A DNA stretch of 64,000 nucleotides from an uncultured Oscillospiraceae bacterium (lineage in GTDB: Bacteria; Bacillota; Clostridia; Oscillospirales; Ruminococcaceae). This document shows positions 36,338-44,574 of the stretch, in pieces (the first letter of the stretch is position 1; every line of letters begins with the position of its first letter). The notes under the pieces were generated by a model. The model did not search any database. It saw only the letters and a list, made by a program, of their open reading frames with translations, and had not been told where the DNA came from. Both the position numbers and the translations under genes were made by a program. The stretch covers positions 62,001 to 126,000 of the forward strand of contig CAKSIT010000008.1 of assembly GCA_934462925.1 (NCBI GenBank), written 5' to 3'.

Positions 36338-36410
36338 AATATCAACGTCCTTTGTGCTTCGGCACGGCAAAATGTGCCTTTTTTCGGCTGAACAAGCCAT
36401 CTTTAAAAGC

Positions 36411-36743
36411 TCTTTTTTGACTCGGGTTAAAGGCGACTGCGTCGGCCTGGCTGAGGCAAAAAACACTTCTATCCGCACAAGTGTACGGTTTGACGGTGTG
36501 CCGTCAAGCCGTGCGCGCAGCGCGGATGCATCGGCGGAAAACCCCCGTATGGGGGTTTCAGCTTGTCGAAAAAATCGAATTTGCCCGCGAAGCGGGCTTT
36601 TGAAATCCGTTTTTTGCCTCAGCTCTGCCGAGGCAAAAAACATTTCTATCCCAGCAAGTGTGTACGCGACGCTGCGCTTACGCAACCGTGCGCGCAGCTG
36701 GGATGTTCGTCGGAAAAGTCCCAACGGGACTTTTTCGACGGTC
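36411..36743 (-). repeat. Mosaic intergenic hairpin repeat, copies D1 and D2 in tandem (reverse)
   Basis: D1 (36411-36556): outer stem ATCCGCAC (36471-36478) with GCGCGGAT (36520-36527; one G-T pair), inner stem near 36484-36510, hairpin CCCCC/GGGGG near 36542-36556. D2 (36577-36743): hairpin GCCCGC/GCGGGC, palindrome TTTTTTGCCTC/GAGGCAAAAAA (36610-36640), outer stem ATCCCAGC (36648-36655) with GCTGGGAT (36697-36704), one unit of the 21-bp repeat, and a first-module hairpin changed on both arms to GTCCC/GGGAC. It occupies most of the gap between the CAP and MarR genes; 36744-36897 holds nothing recognised. Confidence 0.87.
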
Positions 36744-36897
36744 TTAAGCGTAAAAATGCGCCCGTTCCTATATATTATACACCAAAGGCGAAAATATGTC
36801 AAGACGGTTACAAAGGTTACAAAACGGTTACAAGGCGCGTTTGTTTTCGGCGAAAAATAAATTATAAAATTTTCACAAATTATTCACGAAAAATGCC

Positions 36898-36947
36898 TTG
36901 ACAAAATAATAAAATAGGGTATAATTAAATAGTAGATTGAGAATCTA
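36898..36947 (+). promoter_or_regulatory. Promoter and MarR-type operator
   Basis: TTGACA (36898-36903), 16 bp, TATAAT (36920-36925). At the expected start site lies a perfect 15-bp inverted repeat, TAGATT-GAG-AATCTA (36933-36947). Its position suggests the following MarR protein represses its own operon by binding here. Confidence 0.78.
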
Positions 36948-36993
36948 ATCGTTGCGTAAAACGATTGCACTCGGTAACAGAAAGGAAACAGAT

Positions 36994-37461
36994 ATGAGAA
37001 ACACAAACACAAACAACAACACCTTTGCGTTCGACGGCGACAAGACCATCAGAAGCGTAAACGACGCAAGCTGCTATTTCGGTCAGTACATTGCGCGCGA
37101 GCTTGAGAAGATAGGTATGCGCGCGTCCTACCGCCACCTGATGAAGCCGCTTATGGAAAACGAGAGCCTTACCCAGCTCGAGCTTGTAAAGCTCACAGGC
37201 CTTAAAGCGCCCACTATTTCCATCACGCTTCGCAATATGGAGCGCGACGGTATCGTTCGCCGCGAAAAGAACGATAACGACCGCCGCGAAACGCACGTTT
37301 ACATTACCGACCTTGGCAGACAGATGCACGAGAAGCTTCTGCTTGCGCTCAAGGAAGCAGAGCGCATTATGGTCAAGGGTCTTACCGACAAGGAGCTTGA
37401 CGCAGCGAGAAGGGCTACGGACAAGATGTGTGCAAATCTCCTTGCGGAGCTTGAGGGCTGA
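36994..37461 (+). CDS. MarR-family transcriptional regulator
   Basis: 155 residues from ATG 36994, behind AAAGGAAA. Asn/Thr-rich N-terminal arm, then a winged helix-turn-helix: LTQLELVKLTGLKAPTISIT (helix-turn-helix), wing DNDRRETHVYITDLG, and a C-terminal dimer helix. MarR proteins release DNA upon binding aromatic or drug-like ligands. The gene leads an operon with two ABC half-transporters, so its ligand is probably their substrate. The operator proposed above lies 46 nt upstream. Confidence 0.92.
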   Translation: MRNTNTNNNTFAFDGDKTIRSVNDASCYFGQYIARELEKIGMRASYRHLMKPLMENESLTQLELVKLTGLKAPTISITLRNMERDGIVRREKNDNDRRETHVYITDLGRQMHEKLLLALKEAERIMVKGLTDKELDAARRATDKMCANLLAELEG

Positions 37462-37466
37462 TACCT

Positions 37467-39200
37467 TTGAAAAAGGTACTTTCCTACCTTAAAAAATACT
37501 GGTTTATTGCATTGCTGTCGCCCTTGTTCATGATTCTTGAGGTGTCCATGGACCTTGTTCAGCCCGAGCTGATGTCAAGAATCGTGGACGAGGGCGTTCT
37601 TTCTCAGAATCTCGACGTGATTTTCAGCGTGGGCCTTAAAATGCTTATAACGCTGTTTATCGGCTGCTTTGGCGGCATTATGTCGGGCGTTTTCGGGACG
37701 ATGGCTTCGCAGCGCTTCTCCTGCGACCTTCGCAAGGACGCCTTCAGCCGTGTGATGAACATGAGCTTTCAGCAGACGGACAGGTTTACCGCAGGCTCGC
37801 TTGTAACGCGCCTTACAAACGACGTTACCGCCTGCCAGGACTTTGTGGCAATGGCGCTGCGAATGATGGTGCGCACGCTCATGCAGTTTATAGGCGGCAT
37901 TTATATGGTGCTGCGGATAAACGTAACGTTCGGGTATATCCTGCTGTTTACGCTGCCCGTGCAGATAGTAATAATCGTGCTTGTGCTGAAAAAAGGCTCG
38001 CCGCTGTTCGAGGTGGTGCAGGGCAAGCTTGACCGCGTAAACTCGGTTGTGCAGGAGAACGTAACGGGCGCGCGCGTAGTCAAGGCGTACACGCGCGAGG
38101 AGTACGAGATAAACCGCTTTTCAAAGGCGAACGACGAGCTTTGCTTTACAAACCTTCGTGTGCAGCGGCTTGTGGCGCTGCTTATTCCCGTGCTGTCCGT
38201 GCTGATGAACGCGGCTGTTATTGCCGTTATCTACATCGGCGGCTGGCAGGTAGCGGCGGCACAGTTCGAGGTCGGCAAGATAATGTCCTCGATAACCTAC
38301 ATAACGCAGATACTCATGTCCATGATGATGATAGGCATGATGTTCCAGATGGTAACGCGCGCGGGGGCTTCCGCAAAGCGTATAGCGCAGGTGCTTGAGT
38401 GCGAGCCTGCCATAAAGGACGGCGGCTTTGACGGCGCGGCAGGGGAAACGGGTACGGTAGAGTTCAAGAACGTGTCGTTCCGCTACCCGGGCGTGCAGTC
38501 GGGCAATGTGCTTGAAAATATCTCGTTTAGCGTAAACAAGGGCGAAACCGTGGCGATACTCGGCTCGACGGGCTGCGGCAAGACCTCTCTCGTGAGCCTT
38601 ATCACGCGCTTTTACGACGCTACCGAGGGCGAGGTGCTTGTTGACGGTGTAGATGTAAAGCGCTACAATCTGCCCGCGCTGCGCAGGAAAATAGGCTTTG
38701 TGCTGCAAAAGGCGGAGCTTTTCAGCGAAACCATAGAGCAGAACATACGCTGGGGCGACCCCAACGCCACCGACGAGGACGTGCGCCGCGCGGCTAAGAC
38801 GGCGCAGGCGGCGGAGTTCATCGAGGGCTTTACGGACGGCTACAAGGACATGATAACCGAAAAGGGCGCGTCGCTTTCGGGCGGGCAGAAGCAGCGCCTG
38901 TCCATTGCGCGCGCCATTGCAAAGCGCCCCGAGATACTTATTTTTGACGACAGTATGTCCGCGCTCGACCTGTCTACCGACGCAAAGCTGCAAAAGGCGC
39001 TGCGCGAGGAGCTTCGCGGAACGACCGTTATAATGATAGCGCAGCGCGTGGCATCGGTAATGAACGCGGACAGGATAGCCGTCCTTGACGGCGGGCATAT
39101 AGCGGCGTTCGACACGCACGAGAATCTTCTTAAGACCTGCGAGGTTTACCGCGATATTTACAGCTCGCAGATGAGAGAGGGGGACGAGCGCGTTGGCTGA
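37467..39200 (+). CDS. ABC exporter half-transporter with degenerate catalytic site
   Basis: 577 residues from TTG 37467; the ribosome site GAGGG lies in the end of the MarR gene, whose stop is 5 nt before. Six membrane segments (about 15-300) and a nucleotide-binding domain: Walker A LGSTGCGKTS, signature LSGGQKQRLS, Walker B EILIFDDSMSALD. The residue after Walker B is Asp where catalytic Glu is expected, as in the weak site of heterodimeric exporters such as BmrC/LmrC. It is expected to pair with the next gene's product for drug or lipid export. Confidence 0.92.
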   Translation: MKKVLSYLKKYWFIALLSPLFMILEVSMDLVQPELMSRIVDEGVLSQNLDVIFSVGLKMLITLFIGCFGGIMSGVFGTMASQRFSCDLRKDAFSRVMNMSFQQTDRFTAGSLVTRLTNDVTACQDFVAMALRMMVRTLMQFIGGIYMVLRINVTFGYILLFTLPVQIVIIVLVLKKGSPLFEVVQGKLDRVNSVVQENVTGARVVKAYTREEYEINRFSKANDELCFTNLRVQRLVALLIPVLSVLMNAAVIAVIYIGGWQVAAAQFEVGKIMSSITYITQILMSMMMIGMMFQMVTRAGASAKRIAQVLECEPAIKDGGFDGAAGETGTVEFKNVSFRYPGVQSGNVLENISFSVNKGETVAILGSTGCGKTSLVSLITRFYDATEGEVLVDGVDVKRYNLPALRRKIGFVLQKAELFSETIEQNIRWGDPNATDEDVRRAAKTAQAAEFIEGFTDGYKDMITEKGASLSGGQKQRLSIARAIAKRPEILIFDDSMSALDLSTDAKLQKALREELRGTTVIMIAQRVASVMNADRIAVLDGGHIAAFDTHENLLKTCEVYRDIYSSQMREGDERVG

Positions 39201-41052
39201 GGAAAAATCAAGACCTGTTGTTAATATGCGCCCCGGCAGGCGCGGTCCGGGCGGTCCGGGCGGTCCGCACGGAATGGGAATGCCGCACGAAAAGCCCAAG
39301 GACGTTAAGGGTACGATAAAGCGCATATTCATTTACATAGGCAAGAACCGCGCGCTGCTGTTTGCAATGCTTGCGTTCATGCTGGCGGCAGCGGTGCTTA
39401 ACGTTATAGCGCCGTCGCTGCAGGCGCTGGCAATAGACGCGGTGACGGTAACGGAAGCTCACCCCGAGGCGAGCCTCGCCGAGCTTGTAAAGTGGCTCGC
39501 GGTGCTGGGCTGCGTGTATCTCGCGGCGGCGGTAATGACCTATTTCCAGACGCTTTTTGCCGCAAAGCTTTCGCAGTACACGGTAAGGGTAATGCGTAAC
39601 GACCTTTTCGCAAAGATATCCCACCTGCCCATAAAATTTATTGATACCCACAAGCACGGCGACATAATGTCCCGCATGACTAACGACGCGGAGAACATCT
39701 CGAACTCCGTTTCGCAGTCGCTGGGGTCGCTTGTGTCGGGCGTTATCACGCTTATAGGCTGCCTGTCTATGATGCTGTGGTACTCGCCGCTGCTGACGCT
39801 TATAAGCATGGTTTCGCTTGTGCTGACGCTTGTGGTAACGCGCTTCCTTTCAAAGGCAATGCGCAGGTACTACCCGCAGCAGCAGGTAAAGCTCGGCGAG
39901 CTTAACGCGCAGATAGAGGAGGCTGTTACGGGCAGCAAGACCGTCAAGGCGTTCACGCGGGAGGGCGTTATCTGTAACGACTTCAACCGCACGAGCGACG
40001 AGCTTTGCTCTGTCGGCACAAAGGCGCAGATACTCGGCGGCATAATGGGTCCGTGCATGAACACCATAGGCAACATAGGCTTTCTGATAATCGCGGCGTG
40101 CGGCGGCTGGCTTGCTATAGAGCAGGTTATAACCATAGGCACGATTCAGGCGTTCATCACCTATTCAAAGCAGTTTACGCGCCCCATAAACGAGATAGCG
40201 AACCAGTTCGCGCAGATACAGACCGCGCTTGCGGGCGCGGAGCGCGTATTTGAGATAATGGACGCGCAGCCCGAGGACGAGGGCGGCAGCGAGCCGTTTG
40301 AGATATCCGAGGTTAAGGGCGACATCAATTTCAAGGACATAGACTTCTCCTACGTCAAGGGCGAGCAGGTGCTGAAGCACTTCGACCTGTGGGTAAAGAG
40401 CGGGCAGAAGATAGCGATAGTAGGCGCGACGGGCAGCGGCAAAACCACCGTTGTAAACCTGCTCACGCGGTTCTACGACATAGACGGCGGCGAGATAACG
40501 CTTGACGGCAGGAACATCACCGCCATACCCCGCGCAAAGCTTCGCGGCAGCATAGGCATAGTGCTTCAGGACACCGTGATATTCAACGACACCATAGCGC
40601 AGAACATACGCTACGGCAGGCTTGACGCCACGGACGAGGAGGTGCGCGAGGCCGCAAGGCTTGCGCGCGTTGCCGACTTTGCGGAGAAGCTGTCCGCGGG
40701 CTACGACACAATGCTCACCGAGGGCGGCAGCAACCTATCGCAGGGGCAGCGGCAGCTTATTTCGATAGCGCGCGCAGTTCTCGCCGACCCGAAGATACTG
40801 ATACTGGACGAGGCGACGTCAAGCATAGACACGCGCACCGAAATGCACATTCAGGACGCGATGATAAACCTCATGAAGGGCAGAACCAGCCTTATAATAG
40901 CGCACCGCCTGTCCACCATACGCGACGCGGACAAGATAGTGGTAATAAGCGGCGGCAGGGTAGCAGAAGCGGGCAATCACGAGGAGCTTCTGGCAGCCAA
41001 GGGCTGCTACTATGACCTGTATATGAGCCAGTTCGCAGGCATAGCCACATAA
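39193..41052 (+). CDS. ABC exporter half-transporter, canonical partner
   Basis: 619 residues from TTG 39193, overlapping the first half-transporter by 8 nt, which implies coupled translation and equal amounts. Gly/Pro/Arg-rich N-terminus (RPGRRGPGGPGGPHGMGM), six membrane segments, and a complete nucleotide-binding domain: Walker A GATGSGKTT, signature LSQGQRQLIS, Walker B KILILDEATSSID with the catalytic Glu. Together with 37467-39200 it forms a BmrCD/LmrCD-like asymmetric heterodimer. Confidence 0.93.
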   Translation: MAEEKSRPVVNMRPGRRGPGGPGGPHGMGMPHEKPKDVKGTIKRIFIYIGKNRALLFAMLAFMLAAAVLNVIAPSLQALAIDAVTVTEAHPEASLAELVKWLAVLGCVYLAAAVMTYFQTLFAAKLSQYTVRVMRNDLFAKISHLPIKFIDTHKHGDIMSRMTNDAENISNSVSQSLGSLVSGVITLIGCLSMMLWYSPLLTLISMVSLVLTLVVTRFLSKAMRRYYPQQQVKLGELNAQIEEAVTGSKTVKAFTREGVICNDFNRTSDELCSVGTKAQILGGIMGPCMNTIGNIGFLIIAACGGWLAIEQVITIGTIQAFITYSKQFTRPINEIANQFAQIQTALAGAERVFEIMDAQPEDEGGSEPFEISEVKGDINFKDIDFSYVKGEQVLKHFDLWVKSGQKIAIVGATGSGKTTVVNLLTRFYDIDGGEITLDGRNITAIPRAKLRGSIGIVLQDTVIFNDTIAQNIRYGRLDATDEEVREAARLARVADFAEKLSAGYDTMLTEGGSNLSQGQRQLISIARAVLADPKILILDEATSSIDTRTEMHIQDAMINLMKGRTSLIIAHRLSTIRDADKIVVISGGRVAEAGNHEELLAAKGCYYDLYMSQFAGIAT

Positions 41053-41158
41053 AATTCGGGCGGTAATAGCGCATCTACTGCGTTGCGGGGTTATCGGCAG
41101 GCACAAAGCCTTGCCGATAACCCCGCGCCTTATAGCTGCACTATTCTCGCCCGAATTT
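41052..41158. repeat. Three-tier nested inverted repeat
   Basis: Directly after the exporter stop, AAATTCGGGCG (41052-41062) pairs with CGCCCGAATTT (41148-41158), AATAGCGCA (from 41065) pairs 8 of 9 with TGCACTATT (41137-41145), and the core GCGGGGTTATCGGCA (from 41085) pairs with TGCCGATAACCCCGC (ending 41126). The apex loop is short. There is no adjacent T-run until about 41168. It could be an unusually large terminator or a small palindromic element. Confidence 0.7.
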
Positions 41159-41270
41159 GTGCGCCTGCTTTTTTGCTTTATATAACGGTGTTAGCATAGT
41201 TGATGTGTGGCTGTTTATTATTTGCAAACGCTTCTCTAAAAAACATCAGGCGGGTGAGAAAGGTGCAGCA

Positions 41271-41747
41271 ATGCGCGCGGCGGCTGCGCTGCTGGCTCTT
41301 GCAATGTGCGCAATGCTTGCAGCCTGCTCCGGCAAAAAGCTAGGCATGAAGCAGGTGTTAGGTCAACCGCTGTCTACAGCGGTAACTCAGCTCAGTACGA
41401 TTACGGGGAAGTCCCTGACCTATTATTCGCAGGGGGAATTAAGCAAGAACGGCAAGGCCTATTCTCCGTCGAACGGCAGTCTGATTGAGTTTTTGTCGGG
41501 TGAGTTCACCGCCGTTGATATTGTTGAAACAAACGGCGCGGCAGAATCCGTGACATTCTGCGCCGTCTATAATTCTCCCCTTGAATATGCAGAAGTACTA
41601 AGCACGCTTAAGGAGTATTACGGCGATGATTTTGACAAATCCGACAACTTTGGAATGTACGACGAATGGAGCTGGAGCGACACTCCCGATGGCAGGGTGC
41701 AGTTTTTTAAGTATGATTCGATGTTTGAGCTAAAGTTTTCGGCATAA
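41271..41747 (+). CDS. Small lipoprotein of unknown function
   Basis: 158 residues from ATG 41271, preceded by AAAGGTG; a longer frame from 41157 runs into the inverted repeat. Lipobox LAACSG (Cys near 18). The mature part (KQVLGQPLSTAVTQLSTITG, then EYAEVLSTLKEYYGDDF) is a small alpha/beta domain that I do not recognise. Composition is a little more AT-rich than the neighbours. Confidence 0.7.
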   Translation: MRAAAALLALAMCAMLAACSGKKLGMKQVLGQPLSTAVTQLSTITGKSLTYYSQGELSKNGKAYSPSNGSLIEFLSGEFTAVDIVETNGAAESVTFCAVYNSPLEYAEVLSTLKEYYGDDFDKSDNFGMYDEWSWSDTPDGRVQFFKYDSMFELKFSA

Positions 41748-41790
41748 GAAAGGGGCAGGCAAGGCGTATCTTGCGGCAGCGATAGGCACA

Positions 41791-41856
41791 ATGGCGCTTG
41801 GCGTGCTTGTTTATGTCGTTTCTTTTGTTGTTATAAGCGATGTTTATATGCGGTAG
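41791..41856 (+). CDS. Possible 21-residue hydrophobic peptide or gene remnant
   Basis: ATG 41791 opens MALGVLVYVVSFVVISDVYM, one membrane helix, ending at TAG 41854. The frame is open upstream to about 41731 without a start codon and with Lys before the hydrophobic part, so it may be the tail of a decayed gene. There is no clear ribosome site. Low confidence. Confidence 0.25.
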   Translation: MALGVLVYVVSFVVISDVYMR

Positions 41857-41877
41857 GTGCGTTTTAGCATAACGCCA

Positions 41878-41910
41878 AAATCCCGCAGGGTGTTAAGCCC
41901 TGCGGGATTT
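41878..41910. terminator. Bidirectional terminator after the hydrogenase operon
   Basis: AAATCCCGCAGGG (41878-41890) pairs with CCCTGCGGGATTT (41898-41910), with T-rich ends on both strands, between convergent genes. Confidence 0.88.
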
Positions 41911-41933
41911 CTATATACGCGCTGATTGCCCGA

Positions 41934-43376
41934 TTAAATGTGAAGTATGCCGATAGCGTCGCTTATCGTCTTTTCAAGCGCCTCTCTGCCGTACTTGTCA
42001 ACCTCTGCCTTGTTCTTCTCGCCGTGGGTAAGGCAGCCTGCGCCGCCGATACAGCCGCCGATACACGCCATGCCCTCGATAAAGTTCGCGTCGAGAACGT
42101 TCTTTTTCTTCTTAAGAAGCGCCATTTTGCACTCCTCGATGCCATCGCAGGAAACCGCCTTAAGCTCGAAGTTCTCAAGCCCCTGCTCCTTAAGCGCCTG
42201 CTTTACAGCGTCAGCAAGGCCGCCGCTGCGCGCGAATATACGTCCGTAGTAGCTTGCGTTGTCCAGCACATCCTCGCCAAGCTCGCGGATATCTATGTCC
42301 TTGCTGTCAAACAGCGCCTGCAGCTCCTCAAAGGTGATAACGCTGTCAACGTAGCGGTGTACTCCCTCTTTCTGGAACTCCATTTTCTTAGCCGTACACG
42401 GCCCTATGAATACCACCTTGCTGTCGGGGTCGGAGGACTTGATGTACTTTGCTATTGCCGCCATAGGGGATGGGTTGTGCGAGATGTGCGGCTCTATGTC
42501 GGGGAAGTTCTTCTTTATGTAGTCCACGAACGCGGGACAGCAGCTGCTTGTGAGGTAGTCGCCGCTTTCTGCAAGCTCCTTGCTTTCAGCAAACGCAACT
42601 ATGTCCGCGCCGAGCGCCGCCTCTACCACCGTAAAGAAGCCAAGCTCCTTAATGCCCGATATTACCTGCCCAAGCTTTGCGTAGGAGAACTGGCTGCCGA
42701 TAGCGGGCGCTACAACGGCGTAAACCTTGTATTTCTCGTTGCCGCAGCTCTTTTGCAGCATATCTATTACGTTTATTATAAAGCTCTTGTCGGTTATCGC
42801 GCCGAACGGGCATTGATAAACGCACGCGCCGCAGGAAATGCACTTTTCGTTGTCTATGGTAGCCGCCTTGTCCTCGTTCATGGAGATGGCGTTTACCTTG
42901 CACGCGCTCATGCACGGGCGCTTGTAGTTCATGATAGCGGTGTAGGGGCAGACCTTAGCGCACATACCGCACTCAACGCACTTTGTCTTATCGATTACCG
43001 CTTTCTGGTGGTGGTCGAAAGAAATCGCGCCGCGCTTGCACGCGTCCTGACAGCGGTGCGCAAGGCAGCCGCGGCAGGCGTTGGTTACTTCATAGCCGCC
43101 CATGGGGCATTCGTCGCACGCCGTTTCGATTACCTCGATAACGTTGGGGTTGGACTTGTCGCCGCCCATAGCTATCTTCACGCGCTCGCCGAGTATCGCG
43201 CGCTCCTTGTAAACGCAGCAGCGCATGGTAGGCTCTTTGCCCGGAACGATTATCTTCGGTATATCAAGAACGTTCTCGAGCAGCGTGCCGTTCCACGCCT
43301 GCCTCGCAACCTCGCGCAGCACCTTGTACTTAAGGTACTGCACCTTAGTGTCGAATTTGTAAAGTTTGGTCTGCAT
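41934..43376 (-). CDS. hydA2: Group B monomeric [FeFe]-hydrogenase
   Basis: 480 residues; ATG 43376 follows AAAGGAGAAG. N-terminal Cys-rich segments (87-113) and two 4Fe-4S ferredoxin motifs (C133-C143, C179-C189) precede the H-cluster domain. H-cluster loops are L1 TSSCCPAF (276-283), L2 GPCTAKKMEF (325-334) and L3 EGMACIGGCIGGAG (434-447). The TSSCCP and GPC variants mark group B rather than group A enzymes. Expected role: reversible proton reduction with ferredoxin, non-bifurcating. Related to HydA2 of Ruminococcus albus, which is likewise near hydS. Needs HydF (present) plus HydE and HydG. Confidence 0.9.
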   Translation of the reverse strand: MQTKLYKFDTKVQYLKYKVLREVARQAWNGTLLENVLDIPKIIVPGKEPTMRCCVYKERAILGERVKIAMGGDKSNPNVIEVIETACDECPMGGYEVTNACRGCLAHRCQDACKRGAISFDHHQKAVIDKTKCVECGMCAKVCPYTAIMNYKRPCMSACKVNAISMNEDKAATIDNEKCISCGACVYQCPFGAITDKSFIINVIDMLQKSCGNEKYKVYAVVAPAIGSQFSYAKLGQVISGIKELGFFTVVEAALGADIVAFAESKELAESGDYLTSSCCPAFVDYIKKNFPDIEPHISHNPSPMAAIAKYIKSSDPDSKVVFIGPCTAKKMEFQKEGVHRYVDSVITFEELQALFDSKDIDIRELGEDVLDNASYYGRIFARSGGLADAVKQALKEQGLENFELKAVSCDGIEECKMALLKKKKNVLDANFIEGMACIGGCIGGAGCLTHGEKNKAEVDKYGREALEKTISDAIGILHI

Positions 43377-43401
43377 AGCTTCTCCTTTGCCTTGTAGAGT
43401 A

Positions 43402-44574
43402 TCAGAAATAGCTTACCTTAACGTTCTTGCCCATTTGTCTGAGACTCTCGCTCAGCTCGTTTACGAGCTGCATTTTGATATTGAAGTTTATCGGCAGGTT
43501 GGGGTTCTGGTGCGCGGGGTTTATTGCCTTGCCGACGTAGAAGTTTATGTCCGTGGCTTCCTCGAACAGCATTCGCGCGATAAGCGCCGCGCCGTCCTGC
43601 TTGTAGTTCCACTGCTTGTAGCTTTCGTTGTCCTTAAGGTAGTCCTTGGCGTACTCGTTTACGCGGTTTATTGTGATAACGCCCTCCGTTACGAGGTCTA
43701 TGCCCTCTATGGTAGCCGTGGGCGGTATCTCGGGGTCGAAGTAGTTGAGATTGGGTATAATGGGCTTTTTGAGGTACGCCGACACGATAGAGGACGTTGT
43801 ACCGCCGCAGACAATGCGCTTGCCCTCCTTTGAGAGAAAGAGCGACACCATCTTGTCGCAGTCGTTGCGGTCCGATGGCGGACCTATCATAAGGTTCATG
43901 GGCTGGCGGCGTCTTATACGCACGGTGCAGGCTGTGGTGTCGTCGCCGGGCTTGCCGCCGTAGAGCTTTAAGCACTGCTCCGTAAGCACCGTGGAGAGCG
44001 TTTTCGCGGTAAAGCCCACGTCCGTGAGCGTTTCCATGAACTCTGCGATATCCTTGCGCTCCCAGCCGAAGTTGAGCGACATTCCCACGCCCGCGTGAAT
44101 ACACCCGTCGCTCATGGCGATGAATATGTCGTTTTCCTGAAGCTTGATTCGCGCGCGGTTGATTATCTTGCCGTCTACGTTCATCTCGCTCATGGGCATT
44201 TCCATGTATTTGCCGTTGCGGTACATTATAACTGCGGGGTTGTCGTAGCAGATTATCTCCGCCTCTTCATTGTGGATAAGGTGGATTATTGTAAAGGTGG
44301 AGTACGCTACGTTTCGCACCTTACATATGGGCAGGGTAGCGGCAATGGTTTTTACGCATTCCTCTATCGAAATGCCCTCGGAGGTCATGGTAGCGATTAT
44401 CTTTGAGGTGAGCGTTGAGAGAATGCTCGCCTTAACGCCGCTGCCAAGCCCGTCCGCAAGCACGACTACCGAGGAATTGTCGCCCATGTTGATTATGTCG
44501 ATATGGTCGCCGCACAGCTGCTCGCCGTACTTTATAAGGCTTTTCCAGCCGATGTCGGCACAAAGGTTATTCAT
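43402..44574 (-). CDS. SpoIIE-like PP2C serine/threonine phosphatase
   Basis: 390 residues; overlaps hydS by 8 nt, with AAAGGAG upstream of ATG 44574. PP2C/SpoIIE core in residues 1-220: GDHIDIINMGDNSSVVVLADG and GLGSGVKAS hold metal-binding Asp/Gly, AMSDGCIHAG and GKPGDDTTACTVRI the others. The extra C-terminal 160 residues (MNLMIGPPSDRNDCDKMVSL onward) are of unknown type. PP2C genes are established neighbours of group C hydrogenases and are thought to pass on the hydrogen signal by dephosphorylation. It lies between hydS and the group B enzyme. Confidence 0.88.
   Translation of the reverse strand: MNNLCADIGWKSLIKYGEQLCGDHIDIINMGDNSSVVVLADGLGSGVKASILSTLTSKIIATMTSEGISIEECVKTIAATLPICKVRNVAYSTFTIIHLIHNEEAEIICYDNPAVIMYRNGKYMEMPMSEMNVDGKIINRARIKLQENDIFIAMSDGCIHAGVGMSLNFGWERKDIAEFMETLTDVGFTAKTLSTVLTEQCLKLYGGKPGDDTTACTVRIRRRQPMNLMIGPPSDRNDCDKMVSLFLSKEGKRIVCGGTTSSIVSAYLKKPIIPNLNYFDPEIPPTATIEGIDLVTEGVITINRVNEYAKDYLKDNESYKQWNYKQDGAALIARMLFEEATDINFYVGKAINPAHQNPNLPINFNIKMQLVNELSESLRQMGKNVKVSYF

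Noticed and set aside
36338..36802. N-terminal extension of the CAP protein through the mosaic repeat
   Set aside because: The extra residues come from the repeat; the signal peptide begins at TTG 36337, which has its own ribosome site.
41940..43397. Long open frame on the plus strand opposite the group B hydrogenase (485 codons)
   Set aside because: It mirrors the GC-rich codon structure of the real gene, has no ribosome site and an Arg/Val/Leu/Tyr-rich unnatural composition; the minus-strand product has all hydrogenase motifs.
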